Part shown: positions 18,897-32,740 of the stretch, piece by piece | How positions within the stretch are numbered: position 1 is the stretch's first letter | Layout of the letters: every line of letters begins with the position of its first letter | Program-made: the position numbers and the translations under genes | Source: Sarcomyxa edulis | Taxonomy: Eukaryota > Basidiomycota > Agaricomycetes > Agaricales > Mycenaceae | Length of the DNA: 64,000 nt | Reading direction: 5' to 3' | Assembly: GCA_009761415.1 (NCBI GenBank) | Contig: QUOL01000017.1 | Coordinates: 1 to 64,000 of the forward strand | The notes under the pieces: generated by a model | The model's database searches: none | Told to the model about the DNA's origin: nothing | The model's input: only the letters and a program-made list of their open reading frames with translations

Positions 18897-21800
18897 ATGG
18901 CTATCTTAAAGCGAGGACACCTTCCTCACCCGGACAATCTTGATACTGACGATGAGAATGATGATACCATTGACCCCGAACTTCGCCTGCGTACCGTGCG
19001 TACTGCTGCTTCTGCCATTGCAGAATCTATCAAAACCGAGCAACGCGCGGAGAGGAGGAAGTCTATGCGACAGAAACGATCCAGATTCTTTCGCAAAAGC
19101 TCAGAGAAAAAGAGGCCAAGTACTGCTCAGACCACTAGTGATGCGGCGCCATCTAAAGAGGTACCTGGTGTTCGGAGGAATGTATACGTCAACTACCCAC
19201 CGTCAGCAATGGAGGTCGATCACAACGGGGAACCGATAGCACGCTATGTGAGAAATAAGGTCCGGACGACTAGTGAGTCTTGTCAGTGTATATCTTTGCT
19301 TCGTGGGCTCACCAGTTGCGCGTCAGAATATACCCTCATTACATTTATCCCCAAAAATCTCTACGAACAATTTCGACGGTACGTGTAGCTGAGCGAAGTG
19401 GTATCTGGTATTTTGTTGAACCTATTGCATGTCTCACAGAGTCGCGAATCTGTACTTTCTCGCCCTTATTGTCCTGACAGGCGAGTAGATTCGTTTCACC
19501 ATTGATTTCCGAATCCTAAACATGACATAAACTAGTATTTCCCATCTTCGGGGCGGCATCCGTCCAGACTTCTATGCTCCCTTTGGTCTTCATTCTTTGT
19601 GTCACTGCTCTCAAAGATGGCCTCGAAGATTACCGCCGTGGAACGTTAGACGAACAAGTAAACACATCTCCTGCCACCAAGCTAGGTTCATGGCGCAACG
19701 TGAACCAACCTACAGACCCGCGATCATGGTATGAAAAGCTGTTGGGGATCAACGCCCCCGGAAAGGTTTCTAGAGGAGTGCGGAAGCTACGGGAGAAAGA
19801 AGCCGGGGAGGGCATGAAGATCATGTTGACAAAGACAAATGATGGCACGCGAAGTAGTGTCGCTGATCCGGATCTCAGTCTCAGTAGCGTGGACTTACCT
19901 GGCAGAGGTGCAGGAGGCCGACACCTCGACGACATCCAGAGTATAGATTCCCACAGTTATCCCCCCACATCATCTATGGATTTTTCGAAGTCGTCATTAT
20001 CTGATAGCTCGACGCAAGTTGCCTTGGGGTCTACCGAATGGGGGCAGGTCGGTTCACTCGCTCAATATCAGCAATCCGTCCATTCGCAATCTAATGTAGG
20101 CGTGGTTGATTGGAGAAAGAGGACGACAGGCGCTGCGAGGTGGGAGCGCACATTGTGGAAGAAGCTGGAAGTCGGAGATATCGTGCTTTTGAGGGATAAC
20201 GAGCAAGTTCCAGCGGATATCGTCGTCCTTTCCACCTCGGACCCCGATGGCATGTGTTATCTGGAAACTAAGAATCTCGATGGCGAGACGAATCTCAAGC
20301 CTCGTAAGGCGTGCAAATCTACTTCGACATTATCCTCCGAAGATGATGTTGAGCGGTCTTCATTTTATCTCGATTCCGAACCCCCACACCAGAATCTATA
20401 CGTCTACCACGGAGTTCTGCGATACAAGGACCCAGCAACTGGACAAGAGAAGCAGGAACCCGTTTCCATCAACGAATTACTCCTTCGTGGTTGTGCGATC
20501 CGTAATACAGCTTGGATCATAGGGCTTGTGGTCTTTACTGGTGCTGATACGAAGATCATGCTGAACGGTGGCGAGACTCCGTCAAAACAGAGCAAAATCG
20601 AGAAGGAGACAAACTTCAACGTCATCGTCAACTTCGTCGTTCTGGTCTTGATGTGTGTCATCGCTGGAATTTTCAATGGGTTGCAAGATTCTATGACCGG
20701 GACCAGTAGAGAATTCTTTGAGGCTGGGTCGGAGGCAACGGACTCTCCAGTCATCAACGGTATCATCACTTTTGCGTAGGTCCTTCTCCTGAGGCTGAGG
20801 CTATAATTGCTGAGCATTCAATAGGTCGTGCCTCATCGCATTTCAAAATATTGTCCCGGTCTCCCTGTTCATCTCCATCGAAATTGTCAAGACCATTCAG
20901 GCCTATTTTATCTCCCAGGATATCGACATGTATTATGAGCCATATGACACTCCTTGTGCTCCCAAAACATGGAACATCTCTGACGACCTAGGGCAAATCG
21001 AATACGTTTTCAGCGACAAAACAGGTGATCGAGTCTCGAATTTACGACTTTGTAATACTTGTGTTAACAATTCTGATCCAGGTACTCTGACCCAGAATAT
21101 CATGGAATTCCAGAAGTGTAGTATTAACGGCGTAGCATACGGCGAGGGCGTCACTGAAGCTCAGCGGGGTGCTGCTACTAGGGAGGGTAATGCGGACAGT
21201 ATCAACCCTGCGGAACTGAACAGCAAGCTCGCAGCATTGAAGCATGATATGTTGACCAAAATGGGGAAAACGTTCAAGAATCGTTACGCTCAACCTGATA
21301 AACTCACTCTAGTCTCTCCCAAGCTAGCCGACGACTTAGCGGATCGATCGTCAGACCAGCGCGCTCATCTCATCGCGTTCTTCAAAGCCTTAGCCCTATG
21401 TCACAGTGTTCTTGCAGACAAACCGGAACCGCAGAAAAAGCCCTTCTATCTCGACTACAAGGCCGAATCACCAGATGAGGCTGCGTTGGTCGCTGCGGCT
21501 CGTGATGCCGGGTTTCCTTTCATTGGGAAGTCTCGCGATGGAATTGATATCGAGGTCATGGGACAGGCTGAACGTTATACGCCACTCCGTATGCTGGAGT
21601 TCAACAGTACTCGCAAGCGGATGAGCGTTGTCATGCGCTGCCCTGATGGTCGACTTATCCTCTACTGCAAGGGCGCTGATAGTGTTATCTACGAACGCCT
21701 AGCTCGGGATCACGATCCTGTTCTCAAGGAGCAAACGGCCAAGGATATGGAGTCTTTTGCGAACAATGGCCTGCGGACGCTGTGTATTGCTCACCGGTGG

Positions 21801-24601
21801 CTGACAGAAGAGGAATATTTGACTTGGTCTCGGTCTTACGAAGCTGCCATCAATGCTATCGAAGATCGAGAGCTAGCGATTGACAAGGCGAACGAGATGA
21901 TTGAGCATTCGTTGCATATTCTTGGGGCCACTGCTTTGGAAGACAAGTTACAAGAGGGAGTCCCAGAGGCGATCGAGATGCTGCATCGGGCCGGAATTAA
22001 GCTTTGGATCCTCACTGGTGAGCGTGGCCGTTTTTCCTTTACTTTACATGTTTGACACTACTCTTTTGCCAGGCGACAAACTCCAGACCGCTATTGAGAT
22101 TGGCTTCAGTTGCAATCTTCTCAAAAGCGACATGGAACTCATGATCTTATCAGCAGATTCCCCAGAAACGGCTCGTTCTCAAATTGAAGCTGGTTTGAAC
22201 AAAATCGCTTCCATACTTGGCCCACCGTCCTGGGACTCCCGGAATCGGGGTTTTGTCGCTGGTGCGAAGGCTTCCTTTGCTGTCGTTATTGACGGCGATA
22301 CTCTCCGTTACGCTCTGGCCGATGACCTGAAACCCCTGTTCCTTAACCTTGGGACTCAGTGCGAGACTGTCGTGTGCTGCCGTGTATCTCCTGCCCAGAA
22401 GGCGCTGACCGTCAAACTTGTGAGTCTGATTTTCTACCTGACCGATCAGTCTATTTATTGGACGTTCAGGTCAAAGAAGGGCGCAACGCTATGACTCTAT
22501 CGATAGGAGACGGTGCCAATGACGTTGCCATGATCCAAGAGGCTAATATCGGATGTGGATTGTTCGGTCTCGAAGGCTCGCAAGCTGCAATGTCCGCCGA
22601 CTATGCTTTTGGTCAATTCCGCTTCTTGACAAAGCTTCTTCTGGTTCACGGACGATGGTCCTATCAACGTGTCGCCGACATGCACAGCAACTTCTTCTAC
22701 AAGGTATGGTTCTCGTCTATATGCTTCGGCCCACTATTGCTGATCGACGAGAATCAGAATGTGACCTGGACGTTTGCAATGTTCTGGTTCTTACCTTTCA
22801 ATAGGCAAGTCGATATTTGAGCGAACGAAAACGTTGTTCTAATAGAGCTTCCATTCAGCTTTGATGCAACATACCTGTACCAATATACTTTCATCCTGCT
22901 GTATAACCTTGTATTCACCTCCCTACCGGTCATTGCTCTCGGAGGTACGGCATATCTGGTGATAGAGTTCTTCCTTGTCTGACTTTCTTGGCACAGCTTT
23001 CGACCAAGACATCAATGCCAACGCTGCACTCGCGTTCCCACAACTGTATGTTCGCGGTATTCGTGGTCTGGAGTATACCCGCACAAAGTTTTGGCTCTAC
23101 ATGGGTGATGGTTTATACCAGTCAGCTGTTGTCTTCTTTGTCCCGTACCTGGTTTGGACATTGGGGCTGGCTGCTTCATGGGATGGCAAAGGGATCGAAT
23201 CTCTTGCAGACTTTGGTACTACAGTTTCTGTTGCTGCAATCTTCGCTGCGAATTGCTATGTCGGCTTCAACACAAATTAGTAAGTCATCTCGTATTACCT
23301 CAATCTATGGAAGTGTATTGAATGGTACGTAGCTGGACCGCCATTACTTGGGTTGTTGTCTTCGGATCTTCCATTGTAATGCTCCTCTGGATCCTGGTCT
23401 ATTCGTTCTTCTTCAGCAGCGATTTCATCGATGAGTTCATAGTCCTTTTCGGAGAAGTTACGTTTTGGGCCACTGTGCTGATATCTGCGGCTGTTGCATT
23501 GAGTAAGCTATCCGATATGGCATGATCATACTGCTTGCTGACGACTTCATGCCTTTGACAGCCCCGCGGGTGATGGTCAAATTCCTCACTACTGCGTACT
23601 CGCCATTGGATAAAGATATTGTGCGTGAAATGTGGGTGAGAGGCGACCTCAAAGACCAGCTTGGACTATCACACCGCAGTGCGAGGAAAAATAAAACGGC
23701 TGGTACGTCCCGCAACCTGGAAGCAGCGCCTATGTTCCTTGAACCGCATAGCCGATCTTTCTCAGAGATATCCACCCATCAGTATGAACCGGCATTAACC
23801 TCTAGCCCGGGACCAGCAGCTCTTGCCGAGCGGCAAACGTATCTGGATACTCCTCCCCTCAGCGAAGCTGTGGATATCTATCAACCAGATCCTGACCAGT
23901 ATGTTTATGCCAAGCTCGACTCGGGTCCCTCACCAATGCCTCCTCAATTCCCACATGATCGTGATATGGTCTCTCCGCAACCATCCTATTATTCCGTTTC
24001 TGAACTCCCACCACCTTCGCCTTTACCATCACCGAAATACCGATATCCCGATGGTGAAATTACCAGTACACCACCTAGCCGGAGAACGAGTGTCTCGAAA
24101 TCTACTGTCACACAAGGCACAATGCGATCCCCACCAAATTCGCCCCCTCTACCACCCTATCATCGGTCCCCCAATACCCTGCAATTACCTGGGGGTCAAG
24201 GCCATGACCTGATACGGCGGTTGAGTGCTGGAGGAACACCGATGAGTCCAGGGGCTTATGAAATGCGAGTGCGAAGCCCACCGCAGTCCCCACATTCTCC
24301 ACATTCTCCACATTCTCCTAATCAGGGATATAATCGCCCAGCCAGCGAGGTTTCGTCGTACGCTGGAACGGACGATTTCTATTCTGCTGAGGACGGCAGT
24401 GGCTACAGTCACCCGCCAAGTCAACCTCCGCACTCAGACTACTCCCGTGGAGAGATGCTTCATCCGCCACAACAACAATACCAACAACACCAACACCAGC
24501 CACCCTTGATGGATGACGACCAGTTGACTGTAACGGGAGATGACTATGACTACGATCGTCGAGCCAGCCAAATATCGTGGCAAGGCGGACGGGCATTGTA
24601 G
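18897..24601 (+). CDS. P4-type ATPase, phospholipid flippase of the DNF1/DNF2 type
   Basis: A multi-exon gene of roughly 1350 residues that would move phospholipids from the outer to the cytosolic leaflet of plasma membrane or endosomes, normally with a CDC50-type subunit. Exons 18897-19272, 19327-19378 and 19440-19480 lead into a long exon from 19536. Seen in order: an Arg/Lys-rich N-terminus, [17 protein letters not shown] before the first membrane pair, the actuator motif DGETNLK (about 20280), the phosphorylation site DKTGT (split by an intron at 21025-21081), [16 protein letters not shown] in the nucleotide-binding domain (about 21675), [13 protein letters not shown] (about 22507), then six C-terminal membrane segments. 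The cytosolic tail is Pro/Ser/His-rich, with a (His-Ser-Pro) triplet repeat at about 24290-24318. The third intron looks GC-AG (cag|gcgagt). All catalytic motifs are present, so it is probably functional. Confidence 0.93.
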
Positions 24602-25211
24602 TGTAGCATCGGGGGCCGTTTGTTCGTCCGTCAATCGTGGTCGTTCTTCTTTCTCGTTTCGTTCTGCATTTGCCGTCTGGTGCTTTTAGAGGTGTATTTT
24701 TCTGTCTTCCCTTCATCTGTTTATTATCTGCGCAACATTTTATCCGGAAGGACATTTACACAATTTCCCCATTTATTTGCCCCACTTCCGATGTGCTGCT
24801 ATCACTATACCAGCGTCTACATACTGCAATGGATAAGTTATATATACATACCAAAGAAATACAAGCCTATTCAATTCCTCTCGAGATGGCTAGCTCGTCG
24901 GGTCACCCGGATGTCAGCACGGCTATTCACGGATCAGTAGCGACGCTGGAGGTCAGAGGATGCTCAGGTGTTCACTCAAGCAACATGAAAGACAATCGAC
25001 CAGTAGGACATGCGCACAGCCTGACACCCAAGAAACCTCAGGTGATGCGTATGTTTCTAGCGAATGGGTGGCTCATAATTTCGGCCTGTCTTTCACCGTC
25101 GGGTATTTCCGGCTGGTCAGAAGTAGCGCCGTGGTGTATCACATCTATGTTTGACTCAACCCAGAGCATAACCCACCCAATGTTCGATAGCTGAACTTGC
25201 TATATACCGCC
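24602..25211. other. Intergenic: flippase 3' region and promoter of the transcription factor
   Basis: An AT-rich 3' region follows the flippase stop, and T-rich stretches near 24650 and 24740 fit a 3' UTR. No ORF with recognisable content was seen. The last few hundred bases should contain the promoter of the Zn2Cys6 gene. Confidence 0.4.
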
Positions 25212-28174
25212 ATGTCCCCGACATCTACACAAGACACCCAGGACCAACCCTCGTCTGCGTTCAAAGAAAGACGGTTTAAATTGAGCAGGTATACAACTTT
25301 CTCTATTTCGAATCTGCTCTCACATTAATAATCTACCTTCCAGGGCATGCGACCGTTGTCGGTGAGCAGGTGGAATCCCCACTGAAGTAGAATGACCATA
25401 ATGACTCCTGTTCCAGTCGAAGAAGAATCAAATGCGATGAAGGACATCCCTGTCAAGCTTGCCTTTCTGCTTCTTCGGCATGCACCTTTGAAGAACCGGG
25501 CAAGAGAACGCATCCGCACAAATCCAAGTGAGTGCGCGAAACATTGGGATTATGAGCAGGAGTCTAAATGCATTCTAGGAGAACTGCAACATTGGAGGAC
25601 AGGATGCACCACCTCGAGACTCTGATTCAAGCCATACCCCCTGCTGTTTTCGCTGCAGGAAACCTTCCTTCTGGAAATCCTGGAACCCTTTCGGACTCAG
25701 CTCCCAGTCCTATCCCTTCATTCATGTATCCAACGCAAACTTATCCTCTAGGTGTTCCTCCTCCTTCACTGCATGTTTTCCCCTTAATGAACCCATCGAC
25801 TCATTTTACTAAAAAACCAATTTCGGGCGAGAAGCAAAAGAGTCCTAATTCCGCCTTTCATTCGCTAATGGGGAGTACTTCGAATACGGCGGACGACCAA
25901 TTAGCCGAAGAAACCTCGCGGTTGTCTCTCTCAGCATCATATCTTTATTACGACGACGAAGGCTACACGAGATGGCAAGGAGAAACCTCCGGACTACCTC
26001 TGCTAGATTTACTAGTGGAACGCCACAACCCGAACAACTCTGACATATCGGAATCGAAACCACGTCCTGACCTTTCGTCTGGTGCGAGGAAAGACGCTAC
26101 CTGGAATACGGATTGGTTCCCTAATCGAACACTCCGACGTACTGACGTGAACCCTGAAACACTTTGGCGATTGATAACTTCGTTCATTGTACCAGAACTT
26201 ATGGACAGGTGCCGATCCTCACTTGCTCGTTCTCATTACAATCTAACTGTCTTCCAGCCTTGTGCAGTGTTATCTATCGACGTCAAATTATATTCTTCCA
26301 TTCCTTCACGTCCCTACATTTTTGGCTGTGCGTATTTCTTCAGATGTTCTCTGAGTGCTACTTATCCACCCCCTAATCCAGGATTACGGCAATCCCCAGA
26401 AATGGGCAGAACCAGGATTTGCGGCCTTCATTGTATCAGTGTGCTGTCTAGCATCTCGCCATATCGATGACCCTCGAGTACGTTCGGACCCCAATGACAG
26501 CATCTCTGCTGGAACGCAATGGTTCGAGCTTCTAGGTCGTTTGCGTACACTTCCCATTGCAGATCATCCGACCCTCTACACTATTCAGGCTGATCTGGTT
26601 GCCGCAGTATACGCTGTTGGATTAGGGAAGCTATCCAAGGCTGCAGCGCTCCTATCTGAAGCTGTAACCGTCTGTATCGACGCAGGGCTTCATCGGTCTG
26701 CGGATACCTATGATCTTTTCGATCCGATCGAAGAAGAAATCCGAAAACGCACGTTCTGGTGTGTCTACATCTGGGACAAGCAGTTATCCGCACATTTTGG
26801 TCGACCGCCAATGATCAGACTGCGGGATTGTGATGTCAGTGAACCTGCTCCAATCGATGACGAATTCATAACACGGGACGGGCTGGGTATACCTCCGCCT
26901 GGGACGGAGAGTAGGATGAGCGCATTCATATGCTCGATACGAATCCTCATCGTCTTGGAGTCTGTTTTGGACATTCCGCCCGCTAGACACTTGAGCGAAT
27001 CATCCTCGTTTATGTCGCGTGCTGCATCGGTTCTCTACGGACATAAAAGATACAGAGAATTACGAGAGGAAGAAGCTCTTCTAGACGAGATTCATCGAAG
27101 TATACCACCCTATTGGGCCCATACTCCGGAAACATTGGCAAGCGAGGACACCATCCGATTGACGCAAGCAGAAAGGCTGCACTGTGCAGAACACTTTGTC
27201 AGGCTAATGATATACCGACATCGGTTCTCGGAACTGGTCGCAGATAGAACCAGCGGAAACGGGGACGGCGCGCAATCTGCTGTAGAAAAAGAGGCAACGA
27301 TAGCTGCGCACCATGCTGCCGTGCAGATCATCACAGCGCATACGCTGATTGCCAAGAAGGGTCTAATGACTTACTGTAAGTCATTCCAAACGTCTTGACT
27401 TTGTTCAGGAAGACTGAACTTCCTACGATCAGACGGAGTGCATGTTATTCACCAGTTGACACAAGCGGGACGTACACTGGTCGCGATACTGCTCAATTGC
27501 AAAACGGATGATTTACGGTCACTGATATCTCCTGGCCTTGATGCTCTTCGTTCTTGCATCTTCCTACTACGACGATTCAGTAGCCGATATGTATGTGGCC
27601 TCCGTTCAGGAGACTTAATGGAGGAATTCTGCCGATGTAAGTCTGGTCTATCTCATCTTACTTGTTCATCTATAACGAATTTTTGGTTCTAGTGACAGAG
27701 ATTCCTCTGGAACCCATCGGACCAGACGCCACGACAGATAACACGCGTCCGCCGTGGTTACGACCCGTTCGCAAAAAGACTCCCTCCGCACCTAGGTCGA
27801 CCCATAGTGGAGAATCTCCGTCTCAACACAGCAGTCCTGAAGCTTTCTCTCCTTCCGATTTCTTTGCCGACCCAAACGCCTCATATCCCCAGGCATCGAC
27901 ATCAGCCTCAGGCGTTCCTACCCCAAGACAATATCAAAATGGGAATGGGAACACTCAGCAAAACCCATCACCATTCATGGGGATGGATATCAGCCGGGAG
28001 GACGGAGGGATCTATATGTCTCCTACGGAGGTGATGGCCTTGTTCAACGACAGTGGTGTTGATGTTGGCTCGCTGTTCTCTTCGGAATACATGCAACCAG
28101 ATGGTTCGGTGGCTGGGGGTACCAACGGGAATGGGCTTAATAGTCCTGCTAGCTTTCAGAAGATGAGTCCGTAG
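25212..28174 (+). CDS. Zn2Cys6 transcription factor with fungal-specific TF domain
   Basis: The spliced N-terminus gives [16 protein letters not shown] then [13 protein letters not shown], the C-x2-C-x6-C-x5-C-x2-C-x6-C binuclear zinc cluster, with introns inside it after 'LSR' and after 'CDRCR'. A short coiled-coil stretch follows ([19 protein letters not shown], about 25580), which is usual for dimerisation. The middle-homology domain lies at about 26170-27400: [19 protein letters not shown], then [18 protein letters not shown], then [20 protein letters not shown], a hallmark of the fungal_trans domain. The C-terminus is Ser/Pro/Asn-rich, ending [10 protein letters not shown], as expected of an activation region. 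I count seven or more introns, all short. It lies next to the F-box gene and the synthase/exporter pair and could be a local regulator, but many such factors are unlinked to their targets. Confidence 0.9.
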
Positions 28175-29003
28175 CAGGAGGTTGTATGCGATCGTTTGCA
28201 CCTATAATCGTTTATCTAACTTCGTTTCCCATCTTTATATCTTTCTCGCTATATTTCGTCGATACTCTTCTCTACATCTCTTCTCTACATGGTGTATGAT
28301 ATACAATGATGTCGTGGCTATTCGTATCTCTGTAAGTATTAGGACTTGTATAACATTTTCCAGTCCGTCAGTATACTAATTCGATGTAGGCTTCCTGGCG
28401 CTGTTCTATGCTGCGTTTCTTTGCCAATTTCTCAATCTTGTGAAGCGTTTCTCACACGTACTTCACAGGTATCATAAGTTAACAATATAACAAAGTTGCT
28501 CTGGAGCAGAGGAATATTTGGCACGTGATCTAATCTGAGATCGATCGTGTTCCTGAAAAGCCTCTAGTAAATTTCTCTCTCTCGTATGTCTTTGCTCAGT
28601 TGTTTCTCAGACAGTCTGACCCTCTAACTTTGCATCTTCGGCAGCTGCAGAATGTCCCAGTACGCCCCAGTACGCCCCAAAAACTCGTCCATCGTTTGCT
28701 GCACCTTAGGAGCCCAGATATTGCATCCGATCTGACGCCCGATGGCTTTATTGTCTACAGGATTTCACTAGTACTTCTACTACTTATCCGTCGTGTCGAA
28801 AGACAATAAGAGGAGGAGTCACGAATCCCGATGCGATCTAGAAACCGCTGTCATCATCTGTTTTCTTTTGTTCTGTAGGGCTTGTGAGACAAAGTGGTCG
28901 ATGGTACATATACCGCGTCGAGACCCGACTGGCAGTAAATTTCGTTCCACCATTTGCGTTCTCTCTGGTAGAAATCGACGCGCAATCCGTTAACCTCGAA
29001 ACT
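28175..29003. other. Intergenic, nothing recognised
   Basis: AT-rich and T-rich sequence after the transcription-factor stop, with no conserved ORF. The duplicated short string 'cagtacgcccc' at about 28660-28678 is a local tandem pair. The F-box promoter should be at the right end. Confidence 0.4.
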
Positions 29004-30892
29004 ATGGACTCAAACCACTATCCTTCCCGATTCTCTAGTACACCTATCGCAAAACTCCCCGTCGAATTGATTTCTCACATTTTCGTCTTGACAACTCATA
29101 CCCCATCAAAGGCTCAGGAGGACGACCCAGCCGGTTATAGACCATCGTTCAACTTGGATAGTGTCACCACCCCTATCACACTCTCGTCCGTAAGCCGTCA
29201 CTGGAGGTCAATAGCGCTGTCCACGCCCGCCTTGTGGACCAGCCTATGCGTTTCCATAGCAGACATAGAACCTCCTCAGGAAGAATCTCATGATTTCGTT
29301 GGGGCATCGACTTGCATAAAGAAAACGGGAGTCCTCAACACAGCTCCTCTCACTTCGTATCTTGCTCTATCGCGCAATTATCCCCTCGATATCTTCATCG
29401 ATGCTCGAGACGAAGACTGGGACTACACAGAAGACGAGTGCGTTATGTTTCCTCTATCCGTACGTTCATTTGAGCTCGTGTTAACATATGGGTGGACTCC
29501 AGAATACCACGCGAGTTCGATGACTTCAACACCTACACGCACCCATTCGCTTCCAGTCACATGAAGTCAATCATATCCCTCCTTCTCCCCCACATCTCGC
29601 GCTGGCGCACCCTATCTATACTTACGGACACATGGTCACCCATGTACGTGGCCATAGTGCTTTTGAACCTTCACTTCGGTTCAGTGGGCGCACCCCAGCT
29701 GGAATCGCTCGCCCTGATGCGATGTAACGAGTACATCAGCTACGCTTCCGAATTCCAGCCCAGCCACATGAGGGAGCCCGCCTTTTTGGACTTCGGAAGT
29801 GCCACATCGACGACAACCCATCCCAATCAATTCCCTCGCTTGCGATCTCTCCGTTTGACGGGTGTGCACGCTCATTGGTCGTCCCTTCCCTATCTTCTTC
29901 CCGAAACATCAACAGAATTCGCTACTGGCCTTCAGACTCTCGAACTCGCTCATCACGCAGAGAATGTACGACCAACGCTGGCGGAGTTCCGTCTACTTCT
30001 TGGTGCTTGCCCTGGACTCAAACGACTTGCCATCGAGGGGTCTGGCCCTAAGGTCCCAGAGGACGCTGATACCGATAGCGAGTATATCGCTCTTCTTCAT
30101 CAATACCCGATCTCTTTGCTTGAACTGGACGAGATCATCATCGGTTATCGATCAGCTGAGCAAGATGGCTGCAGAATCCTCCGTCAATTGCACGCGCCGA
30201 ACGTCAGGACGATGTCATTGGAGGATGCTACGCATGCTGCAGACCCGGACGACGAAGATGCAGGTTGTCTGTTGGATTATGTGGGATCGGGACAGATTTG
30301 CGATGCATCTGAGAGGTCAGATGCCTTGGATTTTAGACTCCCTTTCCCGTCACTCGAGGACGTCACCCTCAAAGGCGTGAAGGCATGCCCACGGCCATTT
30401 TACTCCTTCTTCAATGCAATAAGCAAGTTGAAGCGCTTGGAGCTGGTTAACATGACGATGTCAATCTTCCATGCTCTACTGCCAAACAAAACTACTGCCG
30501 ACATCGAGACTAAATCGCAGGTCAATCCATATTCATGCCCATGTCCCGGCTTAGAATCGCTATGTCTGCGGAACTTCAAGTCTGGACATCTTCAGACGCA
30601 GGACTACTACATCCTGGTCCGCAGCTTGACGACGGAGCGGGGGAGACAGGGAGCATGTAGCTTGGGAACCGTGGACATCCACTTCGATTGTGGAGTTGAG
30701 GATGCTGGAGTCGATGTGGTGCGGATTGAGAGTGGACCAGAAATCAAGGTCGTTCGGAGGCCAGTCTTAGCATACGAGGAAGAGCAGACGGAGATGGATT
30801 GGGATGAAGACCAGGCGTTCACTCCGGGCGGTGCGTTCAACGATGCCGCATTCGACGCGTACTATGGTAATAGGCTCATATTCTCTCAATGA
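29004..30892 (+). CDS. F-box protein with leucine-rich C-terminal half
   Basis: Two exons, 29004-29437 and 29503-30892, give about 607 residues. The 65-nt intron (gtgcgt...ctccag) restores the frame that otherwise seems to shift near 29490. The F-box is at about residues 15-90 (PIAKLPVELISHIFVLTTHT ... SVSRHWRSIALSTPALWTSL), the form common in Agaricomycetes, which have large expanded F-box families. The rest has repeated Leu-rich segments (PQLESLALMRC, PRLRSLRLTGV, CPGLKRLAIEG, PSLEDVTLKGV, PGLESLCLRNF), consistent with an irregular LRR substrate-binding part. The predicted role is a substrate adaptor of an SCF ubiquitin ligase; the substrate cannot be told. It has no visible tie to its neighbours. 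Confidence 0.87.
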
Positions 30893-32740
30893 AGTACGAT
30901 ATCAATATTTTTAACTCATAAATAAAGCTGTACTTGTAATGTTTTTCAAGGCGTGTATTTGACGCGTCGTATGCCTATTATTCTTTGTATGCCACGATAA
31001 TATTATGTTACTTATATATGTCAAATTTATGGCTCTCTGTCAGTGCATTGGTAAAACTATAAGGATTCAACACACCGTCTGTAAGATAAGATCACGGTTT
31101 CTCATTCTCATTATCGGGAGGTTTTGAAGCTAAGCATGTGACTCCGCTACAAGCGGGAAGGGGTGCCATACGTTAGCCACGCGAGCAAAAATATTTCAAA
31201 CGTCTTGACTTTTAATTTTCGCGCTCTACTAGATCTGGTGCTTGTCCGACTCGGAGATGTCTGTCGTTCACGAATCGACGCGTGCTGGGATCAAGACAAT
31301 ATCTGGATAACAGCCAACTCTCGGGCATTTTCCAGCCTGTCTCGGGGACAGCTCATTGTTTTGCGATACATTCTGTATTGCCTCCGCAGGTCACAATCGC
31401 TCCGACTCTTCCACGGCAATATTAATATGAACTTTCCCTGAATTCTCCCAGTCAGCATTAGATCGATAAAATCTTGTCGCAGGCCTCCTGCGCCTTTGTT
31501 GCACTCAGATACAGGACATTCTCGAACCAAGTAAGCGTGCAACAGTCTTGACCTCATCAACATATGGCGCTCATGTCTGATTGACTTGCTTATAGTTTTT
31601 CCCGGACTACTCAGATTCTTCTCTGTTATCGCTATGTGGAACATCAGACATCATCAAATTCTGACCAGTAACGCAGAATCGTTGCCTAGCATTCAGGATG
31701 TCCGTCAAAGTTCGAGCGTTGGGATGTAGAGAATATCTGTCTCTCCCTGCGGAATGCAAACTTGACCGAGCTGCCGCCGTTAAATGCACCTCAATCACTT
31801 TCGCACTCTCGGTGGATGCCGTCTACCCCCTCCAAATCACCTTCTCCTGATATACAGTTATCTGTTCTCCACGTCTTTCGATCCTCCCTTGCTGATAGGA
31901 TCAATCTTGGGGCTGCCTAACTCCAAGGACGAAGATGTATTTCGAGATTGACCCATTCAAAATCAGAGCCCACTTTCCACGGATTGGCCGTCTTGTTCTC
32001 ATACAAAATTAGAGATCAACCCTGCTATTCGAAGGAACATGTGGAATCTCATTATTCCCAAGCTCTACTCTCAACTACTCATTCATTTGACATTTGCTAC
32101 GTAACGAAAACAAGTCTCACCAGCTAACAAACAGAAGACTCCACTGGCAAAGAACCAATAAGAGACATTTTGCAAGGTCAGTTCGTCCCGGAATTGACTG
32201 TCAGGAAATGTTGGGTGAACCCTGTCAACAGTCCGCTCTTCGCGCAGCGTCAGTTAGGTAGTCTTGTCCAGAGCATACAGATGATCCCCGCAGGACATAC
32301 AAAGAAGGCCAATTTTGATCCGTGAGACTCTGAAAGAGACAGTGTGAGTCTTGTGTTTTTCCCACGATTTGATCAGACATTCGATCTGACACCTCCGAGA
32401 TATCGATCTCGCTGTTACTTCAAGTTCCACCATCCATTCCATGAAGACCTTCCTGAATTCCGGAGATGCTGATATCTCAGGTCGACCCCCATGGACGCCC
32501 AATACTGGACCAGGGTCAAACGATAGGTAATTAATCCACTAACCATGATGTAAACAGTCTGCTCAATTTTTCTATCAAGACTCTGAACACAAGGGATCAG
32601 TGGGAAGCACAAGATCCATCCATCCATCTCATCTCGATCTTTTTCCAGAACACCTGGAACCATGCCATTGTTTTACATGTGCCCGTATATAAGTCTTACC
32701 AAGTCACATTCTGTAGCCAGCTTCTTTCGAGTGGCCAACC
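30893..32740. other. Long intergenic interval, no gene supported
   Basis: Nearly 1.85 kb between the F-box gene and the synthase. It contains several 60-115 codon frames on both strands, none with a recognisable motif, codon pattern or splice continuity. Its right end (about 32690-32740) has a 'tatataa' sequence 50-60 bp before the synthase ATG and is probably its core promoter. Confidence 0.4.

Noticed and set aside
29430..29560. Apparent frameshift in the F-box gene
   Set aside because: A 65-nt gtgcgt...ctccag intron restores the frame exactly, so the gene is intact.
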